Shown piece by piece: positions 1 through 8,713 of a DNA stretch of 64,000 nt (position 1 is its first letter; every line of letters begins with the position of its first letter). Below the pieces are notes generated by a model. It worked only from the letters and a program-made list of their open reading frames with translations. It had not been told where the DNA came from and ran no database searches. Origin of the DNA: Gracilinema caldarium (GTDB taxonomy: Bacteria > Spirochaetota > Spirochaetia > Treponematales > Breznakiellaceae); contig NZ_JAJUHW010000004.1 of the NCBI RefSeq assembly GCF_029265695.1, forward strand, positions 1 through 64,000, written 5' to 3'. The translations under genes were made by a program, and so were the position numbers.

Positions 1-181
1 CAGGACTGACTGACGTAATGGCAAGATTTACCACTGCCCTGGACAAATTGGTTTCTTCTTCGATATTTATGGGGCTGGAAAGCTGGTCAAAGGGGGATGA
101 ACAGGATATAAGCATCAGCACGGAGCCGATTGTTGCGATTGCTGCGAGTACAAAAAGACGGAAGAACGAAGCTGGTTTCAT
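1..181 (-). CDS. Putative lipoprotein, N-terminal part (cut by window edge)
   Basis: Translating the minus strand from the ATG at 181 gives an open frame of 60 codons that runs off the left edge. It begins MKPASFFRLF and continues through a hydrophobic stretch ending in LMLISC, a standard lipobox, so the product should be an exported lipoprotein with the lipidated Cys near residue 27. A strong ribosome site (GAGGAGG) lies 7-8 bases before the ATG and fixes the start. Only the signal peptide and about 30 mature residues are visible, too little to name a family. It is divergent from the sensor kinase at 346. Confidence 0.8.
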   Translation of the reverse strand, partial: MKPASFFRLFVLAAIATIGSVLMLISCSSPFDQLSSPINIEEETNLSRAVVNLAITSVSP

Positions 182-330
182 AAGTGGCCTCCTCTATTCG
201 GTTGTATAAACAGCATGCCCCCGGTTTTTATTATTGCCTACCAGGAAAAATGTCACAGGCCCTAAGTATTTTTTCCCAGGGAACCAGTCTTGGCTAAAAT
301 CTTAAAAAATCCAAAGTATCCACAAATCTA

Positions 331-345
331 TGGTACTATAGCAAT
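331..345 (+). promoter_or_regulatory. Extended -10 promoter abutting the hybrid kinase start
   Basis: TGGTACTAT at 331-339 is an extended -10 box (TGnTACTAT). Only six bases separate it from the ATG at 346, so the predicted transcription start falls on or next to the start codon. No Shine-Dalgarno is present and no clear -35 box is seen. This is one of several such arrangements in the window. Confidence 0.5.
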
Positions 346-2979
346 ATGATTGACCTGCTGCATTATCGAAGGGGGCGAATATTTTTTACTGCCCTTTTTA
401 TACTGACCGCAGTTTTCGAAACAAGTGCTGCTCAGGTAGATGTTATCCCGCTTCAAGACCGCTGGCTATTTAGTTTTCAGGACAGAAATCCTATGACCGT
501 TTTGGTTCCGAGCAATTGGATCTTGTACGGCAAAGCCATTCCTGCCCTTGGCTATGGCCGCTACGAGAGGCTCCTTACTTTGCCGCCCCCTGAAGCTCGG
601 CCGCCCCTCATGCTCCGCATCGGGGAAATTGGAACAGCCTGTGAAGTCTATATTGATGACAAATTAATCGGAGGGCAGGGGACTTACAGTCCCGATCCGG
701 CAGCCCATGTGCCTATGGTGGCTCCCTTGTATCTCGAAATCCCTCCAAACCTGCCCGACCAGGTTAAGCTGACCATTAAAGTATCCAACTATGAGGATAC
801 CAACGGCGGGGGCATATGGGGGCCCATACAGCTCGGCAGCAAAGATGAGCTTTTAGGCCGCCGTGACCGGGCTTTAATTCGGGACGCGGCTATGGCGGGG
901 ATCTTTTTTATCGTGTTCCTCTTTTATCTTATCCTCTACCTGTACCGCAGAAAAAATCAGGCCCTGCTGCTCTTTGCCTTGATATGCCTTGCCTTTGTTT
1001 TTAGACAGCTCGTTACGGGAGAAAAAATCCTTCTACTCCTCTTCCCAAAACTTTCTTGGAATCTATTGGTTCGTATCGAATACCTGAGCCTGTATGTGCT
1101 GGCACCGCTGTATATCCGGTTCTTTTCAGTCCTCTTTGGTCCCTACCGCTGGCCCAAACCTATTACCCTGGGGCTTACAGCTATAGGACTTGGTTCGAAC
1201 CTCGCTGTCTTGTTCTTACCTGTACCATGGTTTATTGGCACCCTCATCGGAATACAAATCTATTGGCTCCTTCTCTTTGCCCTTACCTTGGCGGTGCTGG
1301 AGGGGGCTCGCAGATCCGGCGCAGAGGATGCGGGGCTGTTCCTCCTCAGTTTCAGCATCTTTGTCCTTGGGGGTCTCAATGACCTCTTGCTCACCCGGCT
1401 TTTTCTGCCGACCGTATCGCTTATCACCCTTGCCCAGCTTCTGTTTATCCTCTTTCAGTCCCTGGCGCTGGCCCGGCGTTTTGCCCGGGAATACCGGCGG
1501 ACTAAAAACCTGGAAGAACTGAACAGCCATCTCCAAAAGCTAGATGAAGAGCGGTCCCGGTTTTTTGCCGCCGCAAGCCATGAACTGCGCACCCCGGTAA
1601 GCCTTATCATCACCCCGATAGATGGGATCCAAAAAGGTCTCTATGGCGAAGAGCTCCGGTATGATGCACCGGTTTTTGCCCTTATTCGCAGGAACTGCGA
1701 CCGGCTCAAACATTTGTCGGAACAGCTTTTGAATGTGCTTAAAATTGATACAGGGATGGTGAAGCCCCTTCTGCAGCCCGTAGACATGCAGGTCTATCTC
1801 CAAAAATATATGGCCCTCTTTTCTGCTGAAGCGGAGAAAAAAAAGCTCCGCTTCGAGCTCGAAGCCGCCGAAATGCCCTCTGTGGCCCATACCGATCCGG
1901 TGCTCCTTGAAACGGTGGTGCTCAACTTACTGTCTAACGGGATTAAATTTACCCCCCCAGAGGGGGAATTGCGTATTCGTATAATGCCGCCGGAGAATGG
2001 ATTCATTACGTTTATAGTCCAGGATTCAGGCCCAGGCATCCCCGCAGAACAGCAGGCAATGCTTTTTACCCGCCATGCCGCCGCGTCCCGGGCCCAGGGA
2101 CCGGGAGTAAGCAGTTTCGGTATTGGGCTCCCCCTCTCTGCAGAAATAGTAAACCTTCTCGGTGGTACCATACGGGTCGTAAGCGAAATGGGTAAGGGGA
2201 CGAGTTTTTTGGTTTCCCTGCCCCAGTCGCAGAAATCCCAAGAGTGTCAGAAGGCCCAAAGTTCCCGAGAGATTGCCCCAGATAAACAGATACAGGGCGA
2301 AACAGACAGGAAATTTCATCAACAGACCGTCATTCTCCTGGTCGAAGACGATGAAGATACCAGGAACATGCTGAGTAATGTGCTTTCATCACGCTTTGCG
2401 GTTCACAGCGCTTCATCGGGGGCGGAGGCTCTAGAAAAAATACAGCATGGGCTTGAGCCTGACCTTATCATTTCGGACCTTATCATGTATCCCATGGATG
2501 GCCTTACCTTTCGAGAGCGGCTTCTTGCAGAACCTGGCTTTGCTGCTATTCCCTTTTTATTTATATCCGCTAACCAGGAACCGACGATCCGTGAACGAGC
2601 CCTTGGTACCGGTGCGGTGGACTTTATCCAGAAACCCTTTTATATTGATGAACTGGTGGCCAAAATTGGATCTCTCCGTTTGCTGATGGAACAAAAGCAG
2701 AAACGTATGGAAGAGCGGATTCTGCAGGCCCTTCGCAAGGGCGATTCTCTACCGCGAAAGGATCGGGGCTCCTGGCGAGAGCGTCTGGCGAACATAAAAC
2801 CCACTGAACGGGATTGGGAAGTGGTGGAGTACCTGCTCCAGGGGTTAAGCGACAAAGAAATTGCAAGCCAGCTGGGCTGTTCTGCCCGCACCATTTCTAA
2901 CCGGGTATCCTCTCTACTGAAACGGACGGGCCAGCCAAGCAGGGCCGCCCTTATTGCTTATTTAGGCGGGGCTGAGTAA
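346..2979 (+). CDS. Hybrid sensor kinase: 7TM receptor, HisKA/HATPase, receiver, C-terminal HTH
   Basis: The protein has 877 residues. It starts with a signal/anchor segment (about 11-28), then a beta-rich extracytoplasmic domain (about 40-165) of the 7TMR-DISM type, then seven hydrophobic segments (about 180-395). The kinase core follows: ASHELRTP places the phosphorylated His at residue 412, and the ATP site has DSGPGIP and GIGLPLS. A receiver domain starts near 664 with the phosphoacceptor Asp at 711 (SDLIMYP) and a C-terminal lysine motif (QKPF). The last 65 residues (LSDKEIASQLGCSARTISNR) form a helix-turn-helix of the LuxR kind. All steps from signal sensing to DNA binding are therefore in one chain. 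The ligand is unknown; the extracellular fold suggests a carbohydrate or other small molecule (inference). The gene has no Shine-Dalgarno. Confidence 0.88.
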   Translation: MIDLLHYRRGRIFFTALFILTAVFETSAAQVDVIPLQDRWLFSFQDRNPMTVLVPSNWILYGKAIPALGYGRYERLLTLPPPEARPPLMLRIGEIGTACEVYIDDKLIGGQGTYSPDPAAHVPMVAPLYLEIPPNLPDQVKLTIKVSNYEDTNGGGIWGPIQLGSKDELLGRRDRALIRDAAMAGIFFIVFLFYLILYLYRRKNQALLLFALICLAFVFRQLVTGEKILLLLFPKLSWNLLVRIEYLSLYVLAPLYIRFFSVLFGPYRWPKPITLGLTAIGLGSNLAVLFLPVPWFIGTLIGIQIYWLLLFALTLAVLEGARRSGAEDAGLFLLSFSIFVLGGLNDLLLTRLFLPTVSLITLAQLLFILFQSLALARRFAREYRRTKNLEELNSHLQKLDEERSRFFAAASHELRTPVSLIITPIDGIQKGLYGEELRYDAPVFALIRRNCDRLKHLSEQLLNVLKIDTGMVKPLLQPVDMQVYLQKYMALFSAEAEKKKLRFELEAAEMPSVAHTDPVLLETVVLNLLSNGIKFTPPEGELRIRIMPPENGFITFIVQDSGPGIPAEQQAMLFTRHAAASRAQGPGVSSFGIGLPLSAEIVNLLGGTIRVVSEMGKGTSFLVSLPQSQKSQECQKAQSSREIAPDKQIQGETDRKFHQQTVILLVEDDEDTRNMLSNVLSSRFAVHSASSGAEALEKIQHGLEPDLIISDLIMYPMDGLTFRERLLAEPGFAAIPFLFISANQEPTIRERALGTGAVDFIQKPFYIDELVAKIGSLRLLMEQKQKRMEERILQALRKGDSLPRKDRGSWRERLANIKPTERDWEVVEYLLQGLSDKEIASQLGCSARTISNRVSSLLKRTGQPSRAALIAYLGGAE

Positions 2980-3001
2980 GGGCTATAGAGTAAGGGCTAT
3001 A
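2974..3001. repeat. Perfect 14-bp tandem duplication at convergent gene ends
   Basis: GAGTAAGGGCTATA occurs twice head to tail (2974-2987 and 2988-3001). The first copy contains the stop codon of the hybrid kinase (TAA 2977-2979) and the second contains the stop codon of the opposing kinase (2997-2999). Confidence 0.9.
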
Positions 3002-4760
3002 ATGGAAACTGAACAGTGCTTATGGTGCCGTGGTCATTCTGCATGGTAAAGCTTCCCTTAAGCTCTTCTGCAAGCATATTCACTAAGGTAAGGCCAAAGC
3101 CTGTGGACTTACTCATAAGGCTCTGGGCGTCAAAGCCTGGTCCGTCATCTTTAATAACAAGGCGAATCTGATCCTCTGTTTTTTCAAGGCTTATCCTGAT
3201 AGTTCCCGTTGTTCGGTCCGCAAAAGCATACTTAAGGGTATTGGTTAACAGTTCGTTAGTTATGATTCCGATAATTCCCGCCCGCTTAATGTCCAATGGA
3301 ATGTCGGAAATATTCATTTCCAGGGTTACAGCGCAATGAAAGGTGAATATTTCCAAAATAGAGTTCACCAGGTCCTCTAAGTAGTTCTTCATGGAAATTT
3401 CCCGGTATTCTCCTGATAGGAGGAGTTTTTCATAGAGACTCTGCATGCTTTCTGTGCGGGCGATAGCCTCCTCTAAGCCCTGGCGGACCTCGGCATTTGC
3501 TGTCTCGTTGGCCTGAAACTTTAAGAGGGCCATGAGATTCGCCATATTGTTTTTTACCCGGTGATGCACCTCCCGGAGAAGGATCTCCTTCTCGGCAAGC
3601 TGCTTTTTAAGGGCCTCTTCCGCCCGTTTTCTGTCCGTGTCGTCATGGACTATCGAGTGGAGCACCGCTTTGCCTCTCATTTCCAGCTTGCTGCTGTAGA
3701 CCTCCACATCCCGGACCGAGCCGTCGGCCAGGCGGTGCTTAAACTGGAAATAGTTCCGTTTGTTTTCTACTGCTTTTGCCATTTCCTTTGCGACAGCTTC
3801 TGGAGACAGGGTGTTAATTTCCTGGATGTGCATAGAACAGAGCTGTTCCCGGCTCCAGCCGTAAAATTCTACCGCCACAAGGTTTGCGTCTAAAATGCGG
3901 CCATCCTCTGGATCAATGAGCAGTTTTACCGCCTTGTGCTGTTCAAAAACATGCCGGAACAGGGCTTCGCTTTCCCGCAGCGCCTCTTCTGAATGTTTGC
4001 GTTCCGAAATATCCATGATAAAAGCAGAGAAAGTTCCCCCATCCGGACCGGGGTTGTATCGCAGGTGTATTTCTACCGGGTAGGTGCTTCCGTCTTTGCG
4101 GCGATGCACTGTTTCAAAATGCAGTTCTTCCTGGCGGCCTTCGATAAGGGGGCGGATGAATTCCCGAAACTTTGCTTCTGTGTATTCTGGTTTTATGTCT
4201 ATGGGGGTCATAGTTTTTAATTCATCAAAAGTATAGCCCAGATTTCGGATTGCCCCGTTGTTAACATACTCAAAATGTAAGTCCCGGCCATTAAAAATGT
4301 ATATTTCATCCAGAGCCTTTTCCAGGTAGCCTAATAGTCTCTGCCGTTCTTTCTCCGTTTTTAGATGTTCCATTTTGGATGTAAAAAGTTTCAGGGCCAT
4401 TTTGATGGACGCATCCAGGACTGTGATGCCTGAGTTTTTTACCACATAGCCGTAGCCGCTTATGTTTTCTGTTTTTTCAACTATTTCTCGTTCATTGTGG
4501 GATGAACAAAATAATACGGGCATATCCTTGATGGCAAGAATTTGCGCCGCCGCTTCGGTTCCATCGATGCCGGGCCCCAAATCTATATCCATCAAAATTA
4601 AATCCACTGGCAGCTTTTGTTCTGCCACCGTGGCTACCGCCTCTTCTCCTGTTTTTACATGATGGACCTCATAACCATAGCGTTCAAGCTGGTTTTTTCC
4701 CATAAGGGCAGTAATGGCGTCGTCTTCTACAAGGAGAATACTGGCCTTTATTTTGTCCAT
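2997..4760 (-). CDS. Response-regulator/sensor kinase: REC-PAS-PAS-HisKA_2-HATPase
   Basis: The frame could extend to 4787, but AAGGAGG sits seven bases before the ATG at 4760 (MDKIKASILLVEDD), giving 587 residues. The N-terminal receiver (about 5-115) has the acidic pair EDD and the phosphoacceptor Asp58 (LILMDIDL). Two PAS domains follow (about 155-275 and 280-390). The kinase part begins LREVHHRVKNNMANL, the hallmark of the HisKA_2 family, and ends in a HATPase with DDGPGFD and GFGLTLV. There is no membrane segment, so it should act in the cytoplasm on an intracellular or redox-type cue. Putting REC in front of PAS suggests that an upstream kinase phosphorylates it. It is convergent with the hybrid kinase (17-bp gap), and a similar HisKA_2 kinase is encoded at 37830. 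Confidence 0.9.
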   Translation of the reverse strand: MDKIKASILLVEDDAITALMGKNQLERYGYEVHHVKTGEEAVATVAEQKLPVDLILMDIDLGPGIDGTEAAAQILAIKDMPVLFCSSHNEREIVEKTENISGYGYVVKNSGITVLDASIKMALKLFTSKMEHLKTEKERQRLLGYLEKALDEIYIFNGRDLHFEYVNNGAIRNLGYTFDELKTMTPIDIKPEYTEAKFREFIRPLIEGRQEELHFETVHRRKDGSTYPVEIHLRYNPGPDGGTFSAFIMDISERKHSEEALRESEALFRHVFEQHKAVKLLIDPEDGRILDANLVAVEFYGWSREQLCSMHIQEINTLSPEAVAKEMAKAVENKRNYFQFKHRLADGSVRDVEVYSSKLEMRGKAVLHSIVHDDTDRKRAEEALKKQLAEKEILLREVHHRVKNNMANLMALLKFQANETANAEVRQGLEEAIARTESMQSLYEKLLLSGEYREISMKNYLEDLVNSILEIFTFHCAVTLEMNISDIPLDIKRAGIIGIITNELLTNTLKYAFADRTTGTIRISLEKTEDQIRLVIKDDGPGFDAQSLMSKSTGFGLTLVNMLAEELKGSFTMQNDHGTISTVQFPL

Positions 4761-4871
4761 TTCTTTTCCTCCTTGCATTATAGGCATCTCTTTACACTAT
4801 AATGGATTTAGAATTGTGCTTACAAGGGTTTTTATTATTTGATGTTATTTTAAAAGCCGGTCCCTGTTCTC

Positions 4872-4908
4872 TTGTAAATCCCTGGCTTAAACAGCTAGAA
4901 TATACAGT
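4872..4908 (+). promoter_or_regulatory. Promoter placing transcription start at the MFS start codon
   Basis: TTGTAA (4872-4877), an 18-base spacer and TAGAAT (4896-4901) resemble a sigma-70 promoter. The -10 box ends seven bases before the ATG at 4909, and there is no Shine-Dalgarno, so the mRNA is predicted to be leaderless. Confidence 0.5.
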
Positions 4909-7152
4909 ATGACCGGCCAGCTTACGCCCTATCAACTGAAAAAGTTCCGTAAATTATACAATGTTTTTAATGGTTTTAACTCCTTTTCGTTTACTATCCT
5001 GTCGGGCAGTGTCATTACCCTCTATGCCCTGCGCCTTGGCGCCACGTCGACTGTTATCGGTGTCTTAAACGCCTTTGTTTTTACCGCCTTCTTTTTTATG
5101 CCCGTAGGGAAAATCCTGGTGCGCCGTTTGCCTATTGTGCAGGTTTTTGCAACCGCCTGGCTTACCCGGTACCTGGTCATGATACCCCTGGTCATTGCCC
5201 CCTTTTTTGACCGGGTCGGCAGGAATGACATAGCCCTGGGGCTCATGATGATCGGCGTTTTTGCCTTTCATGCAAGCCGCGGTGTTGGTATGATCGGCAA
5301 TAACCCTGTTCTGAACGAAATGGCCGCAGGACCTGATCGGGGTGCCTATATGACCCATATTCAGGTTATTGCCAGTGCGGTTTCCATGTTTACCAGTCTC
5401 GGTATAGCCCTGCTTTTAGGCCGTAAGCCTCCCCTCATGATTTATGCCATCCTGATGTCTATCGGTATTATTTCAGGTGTTATCGGAAGCCTCATGCTGT
5501 ACCGGATACCTGAACCACCAGCAGAAGAGGAAGGCAAACGGGAAGAATTTTTTGCGGTGGTCCGCCGGGCCCTGCGCCGCGCCCCCTTTCGTCGGTTTAT
5601 CATCATTTTTTTAGCCCTCAGCCTTATATCATCTGTGTCCCGGGCCTTTATTGTGGTGTACAGCAGGAGCGTCTACCATCAGGGAGATGGCATGGTCTCT
5701 CTTTATTCCGTTTTTGGCAGTCTGGGGGCTCTAGCTATTGGACTGCTCACCCGCCTTCTTGTGGACCGGGTCGGTGCAAAACCGCTCTATATTACCTATA
5801 CCTTCGCTGCCGTCATTGGCCTTTTGCCAGCCCTCTTGTCTCCCTTTGTAGGTTCAGTCCATCCTTGGGCAATACCGCTTTTTTTGGCCCTATTGTTTTT
5901 TGTGGTCAACTTTGCCTTTGCAGGCACCGAGGGTGTGGCCCAGACCTATTTTTTTGGGCTTATCCGTCCCACGGACATGCTCGACCTGGGGATCCTTTAT
6001 TATATCGTGTATGGTATCGCCGGTGCGGCGGGTTCCTTTGCGGCAGGGCTTTTTTTGGACACCCTGGTTGATGCAGGAATAGCGCCGGTGCTCGCCTTTC
6101 GGATTCTTTTTGCGAGTCTTACCTTGTTATTACTAGTGGTGCTGTTCTGGCAGCGCAAACTGATCCGTCTCGGAGCGCTCCCCCTGCGGGGAGCCCTGGG
6201 GGTGATTTTTTCATTTAGGGACCTGCGGGCCCTGACGCTGCTTGAACGGCTCGAAAAATCCCGCAGTGTCCAGGAAGAACACGAAGTGCTGGAAGCCCTG
6301 CACGATATGCCCAGCACGGTAGCACTTACGGAGCTTTTGGACCGGCTCAGGTCGCCCCGGCTTTCTGTCCGTATCGAAGCCCTTCGGGCTATTGAGGCCC
6401 TGGAAACCCTGAATTCCGAGGCAGAGGATGCCCTTTTGGAGGATGTGCAGAACAACCCCTATACTACTGCCTATATTTCCTGCCGCATTCTTGGAAACCA
6501 TGGCGTACGCCGAGCCATCCCGCTGCTGAGAACCCTTTTTACCGCCGAAGACTACATGCTGGTCGGAGAAGCTATGCTCGCCCTGGCCCGTCTTGGAGAC
6601 ACCGAATCCCGGGTCAAAATAGAGGAATACATCAAAACAACTAAAAACCCCCGCATCCGTATTATGGGGGCTTCAGCTTTAGAGACCTTTGGTTCCTCCG
6701 AATCAATCCAGGTTTTACTAGATCTGCTGCGGGAGGAAAATCCTCCCCCCTATCTTCGGGACGAGGTTGTTCTTTCCATTGCAGGTATTGTCGGTATTAT
6801 GGAGCGTTTTTATCCTCTCCTTGTACAGTATAGGGAAGATCCTGCTCTGGCTAATGCCCTTGCTCAGGACGAAATAGAAGAAATCACTGAAAGTATAGCC
6901 AGCAGAAAACGCAGCAAATATACCCAAAAGATAAAGACCGCCATTAAGGAACTAAAAGAAGCGGCAGGCCGCTTTACCAACGCTTATGATGGACAGCCCC
7001 TTTCCCGTTGGATCCTCACCTATCTCGGTGATACAAAGGATATGGCGGTATATCTCTTTTCCCAGGCTATACTGGAAGATGACCTTGTTGCCCATGACCG
7101 CTTTCGTCTGCTAGTATGTACCTGGGCAGCAAACCGTTTGCTGAATAATTAA
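4909..7152 (+). CDS. MFS transporter fused to a C-terminal HEAT-like repeat domain
   Basis: The protein has 747 residues. Residues 1-415 hold about twelve hydrophobic segments with the two-bundle pattern of the major facilitator superfamily and basic cytoplasmic loops. From about 430 to 700 the sequence is soluble and made of HEAT-like helical pairs (TVALTELLDRLRSPRLSVRI, AIPLLRTLFTAEDYMLVGEA, ESIQVLLDLLREENPPPYLR). Ordinary MFS carriers are about 400 residues long, so the second half is an added domain, probably cytoplasmic and used for protein contacts (inference). The substrate cannot be told from sequence. The start codon lacks a Shine-Dalgarno and lies just after a -10 box. The gene is followed in the same direction by an SH3 lipoprotein gene, without clear evidence of a functional link. 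Confidence 0.85.
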   Translation: MTGQLTPYQLKKFRKLYNVFNGFNSFSFTILSGSVITLYALRLGATSTVIGVLNAFVFTAFFFMPVGKILVRRLPIVQVFATAWLTRYLVMIPLVIAPFFDRVGRNDIALGLMMIGVFAFHASRGVGMIGNNPVLNEMAAGPDRGAYMTHIQVIASAVSMFTSLGIALLLGRKPPLMIYAILMSIGIISGVIGSLMLYRIPEPPAEEEGKREEFFAVVRRALRRAPFRRFIIIFLALSLISSVSRAFIVVYSRSVYHQGDGMVSLYSVFGSLGALAIGLLTRLLVDRVGAKPLYITYTFAAVIGLLPALLSPFVGSVHPWAIPLFLALLFFVVNFAFAGTEGVAQTYFFGLIRPTDMLDLGILYYIVYGIAGAAGSFAAGLFLDTLVDAGIAPVLAFRILFASLTLLLLVVLFWQRKLIRLGALPLRGALGVIFSFRDLRALTLLERLEKSRSVQEEHEVLEALHDMPSTVALTELLDRLRSPRLSVRIEALRAIEALETLNSEAEDALLEDVQNNPYTTAYISCRILGNHGVRRAIPLLRTLFTAEDYMLVGEAMLALARLGDTESRVKIEEYIKTTKNPRIRIMGASALETFGSSESIQVLLDLLREENPPPYLRDEVVLSIAGIVGIMERFYPLLVQYREDPALANALAQDEIEEITESIASRKRSKYTQKIKTAIKELKEAAGRFTNAYDGQPLSRWILTYLGDTKDMAVYLFSQAILEDDLVAHDRFRLLVCTWAANRLLNN

Positions 7153-7237
7153 TCGCGTCGGCGATATATAATCGGGAACGGCAAAAAATGAGCATATTTT
7201 AGTCGGCCCTCATAACAAGATAAAGGTAGTGATAAGT

Positions 7238-8710
7238 ATGTATATTGTAAGCCGGGAAAAACCAAATTGGTTGTTTAGGGCCCTCTGCATGGTCACCCTC
7301 TTTTTATCTATCCTTGGCTCCTGTTCAAGGCTTACAGGATGGGGGGTCCTTTTGTGGAATGTGGAAAATCCGTCCATACCATCGGGCACCCTCGTCCCTG
7401 TCTATATAAAATCCAATATCGATTCAGTGTATGTCATTGGCATTCCGAAAGAATATCAATTAAAGCCCGAAAAAAAAGGCGATCCGATTATTGATAAGAC
7501 AGAAGTGCCCCTCTGGCAGATACAGTTTTTCCCAAGCAAAACCAAGGCTTCCGCGTTTGCAAAGCAATTTGCCGCCTATGCCAGCCTTTATGCCGAAACC
7601 CTGCAGGATGGGCTCCCGGTCCGTGCCGAACCAGATAATGGAGCCCGCCGGGTGTACCGCCTCAGACAGGGACAGGTAATTAAAATTCTTGCCAAGGCCC
7701 AGGGAAACCCTGCCATGAGCGGCTCAACCCCCCTCCCCGGAGACTGGCTTCAGGTGCTTACCGACGACGGCACGGTAGGGTACTGCTTTTCCTACCGGCT
7801 GAGGATTTTCGAAATAGAAGCGGGAAAGGCCGTTGCGGTTGCCCAGGGAAATACCACCCAGCCGGCGGAAGATCCCGCACTGGAAACCGTGGTCAGCAAA
7901 ACCTGGTACCCCGATTGGTATAAAGACATGGTCGATGCCCAGATGATAGATCTGGACAACTTTACAGACCAGTACGGCTTTTTCCCCAATCCGGACACCG
8001 GTGTTATACGCCTTTCCCTTCCCGATTTTGATAAAACCTACAGTTACAGTTCTATCACAAAAGTAGATACCCAAAGCTGGCGTTTCGAAGGCACTCCGCT
8101 CATTGTAACCCTCAGGAATGAAAACCTCTTGGCGCTCCAATACCAGCCTCTCACGGGCCAAGGCTCTGCAAACCAGACCGCTGCGGGGCAGACCGCCGCA
8201 AACCAGGCCTCTGCGGGACAGGCTGGGAGCCAGACCGGCGGGCTGCGGACTAGCCTATTTGTCACCCTTCCCCAGCCGGTAGGCGACCTCATTGCCCAGG
8301 AGCAGGAGCGGCGGCTTAAATTGCTCCAGACCATTTGCGAACAGGGACCGCGGTTCCACAGCGAGAACTATGGCCAGCTCGTTTTATCGGAGGATGGCAC
8401 CTTTACCTGGGAAGGTTTTGACCTCCTTGTACCGCGGATTATTCCCATTACAGCCGGGACCTCTGGTACCGTAGCCCTGCGGCTCTTTATCCGGGAAAGT
8501 ATCCGTACTACCTATGACGGCGCCCTGACACTCTACTTTAACCCTGCAAGCAGTGATGCAAAAGCTCCATTGGCGGTGAATTTCTTATACAAGATTGAGC
8601 CCCGGGGCCTGCGCCTGGAATATCTTCCCCCCGCTTCCCTTTCAGGCGTTTCGGTGCTTCAGCGCTCCCCATCGCCCATCATCCTATACTTCCCCGCGGC
8701 GGAGCAGTAA
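7238..8710 (+). CDS. SH3-domain lipoprotein, function unknown
   Basis: The product is about 490 residues long. A GTG at 7229 is possible, but AAGG sits too close to it and is better spaced for the ATG at 7238. The N-terminus has a hydrophobic segment ending in ILGSC, a lipobox. Residues about 120-190 look like a bacterial SH3 domain (GLPVRAEPDNGARRV, then GDWLQVLTDDGTVGYCF), often used to bind cell-wall peptides. An Ala/Gln/Gly-rich linker (about residues 300-330) is encoded by an imperfect 30-bp duplication. The C-terminal part is not recognised. It ends three bases before the ABC-F gene, so the two are probably cotranscribed. Confidence 0.75.
   Translation: MYIVSREKPNWLFRALCMVTLFLSILGSCSRLTGWGVLLWNVENPSIPSGTLVPVYIKSNIDSVYVIGIPKEYQLKPEKKGDPIIDKTEVPLWQIQFFPSKTKASAFAKQFAAYASLYAETLQDGLPVRAEPDNGARRVYRLRQGQVIKILAKAQGNPAMSGSTPLPGDWLQVLTDDGTVGYCFSYRLRIFEIEAGKAVAVAQGNTTQPAEDPALETVVSKTWYPDWYKDMVDAQMIDLDNFTDQYGFFPNPDTGVIRLSLPDFDKTYSYSSITKVDTQSWRFEGTPLIVTLRNENLLALQYQPLTGQGSANQTAAGQTAANQASAGQAGSQTGGLRTSLFVTLPQPVGDLIAQEQERRLKLLQTICEQGPRFHSENYGQLVLSEDGTFTWEGFDLLVPRIIPITAGTSGTVALRLFIRESIRTTYDGALTLYFNPASSDAKAPLAVNFLYKIEPRGLRLEYLPPASLSGVSVLQRSPSPIILYFPAAEQ
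8168..8227 (+). repeat. Imperfect 30-bp tandem repeat inside the SH3 lipoprotein gene
   Basis: Two adjacent 30-base units (8168-8197 and 8198-8227) share the opening GCAAACCAG and encode an Ala/Gln/Gly-rich linker (SANQTAAGQTAANQASAGQ). Confidence 0.7.
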
Positions 8711-8713
8711 ACC

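Noticed and set aside
18-209. 63-aa plus-strand ORF at the left edge
   Set aside because: It lies opposite a lipoprotein signal peptide with a strong ribosome site on the minus strand and has no ribosome site of its own.
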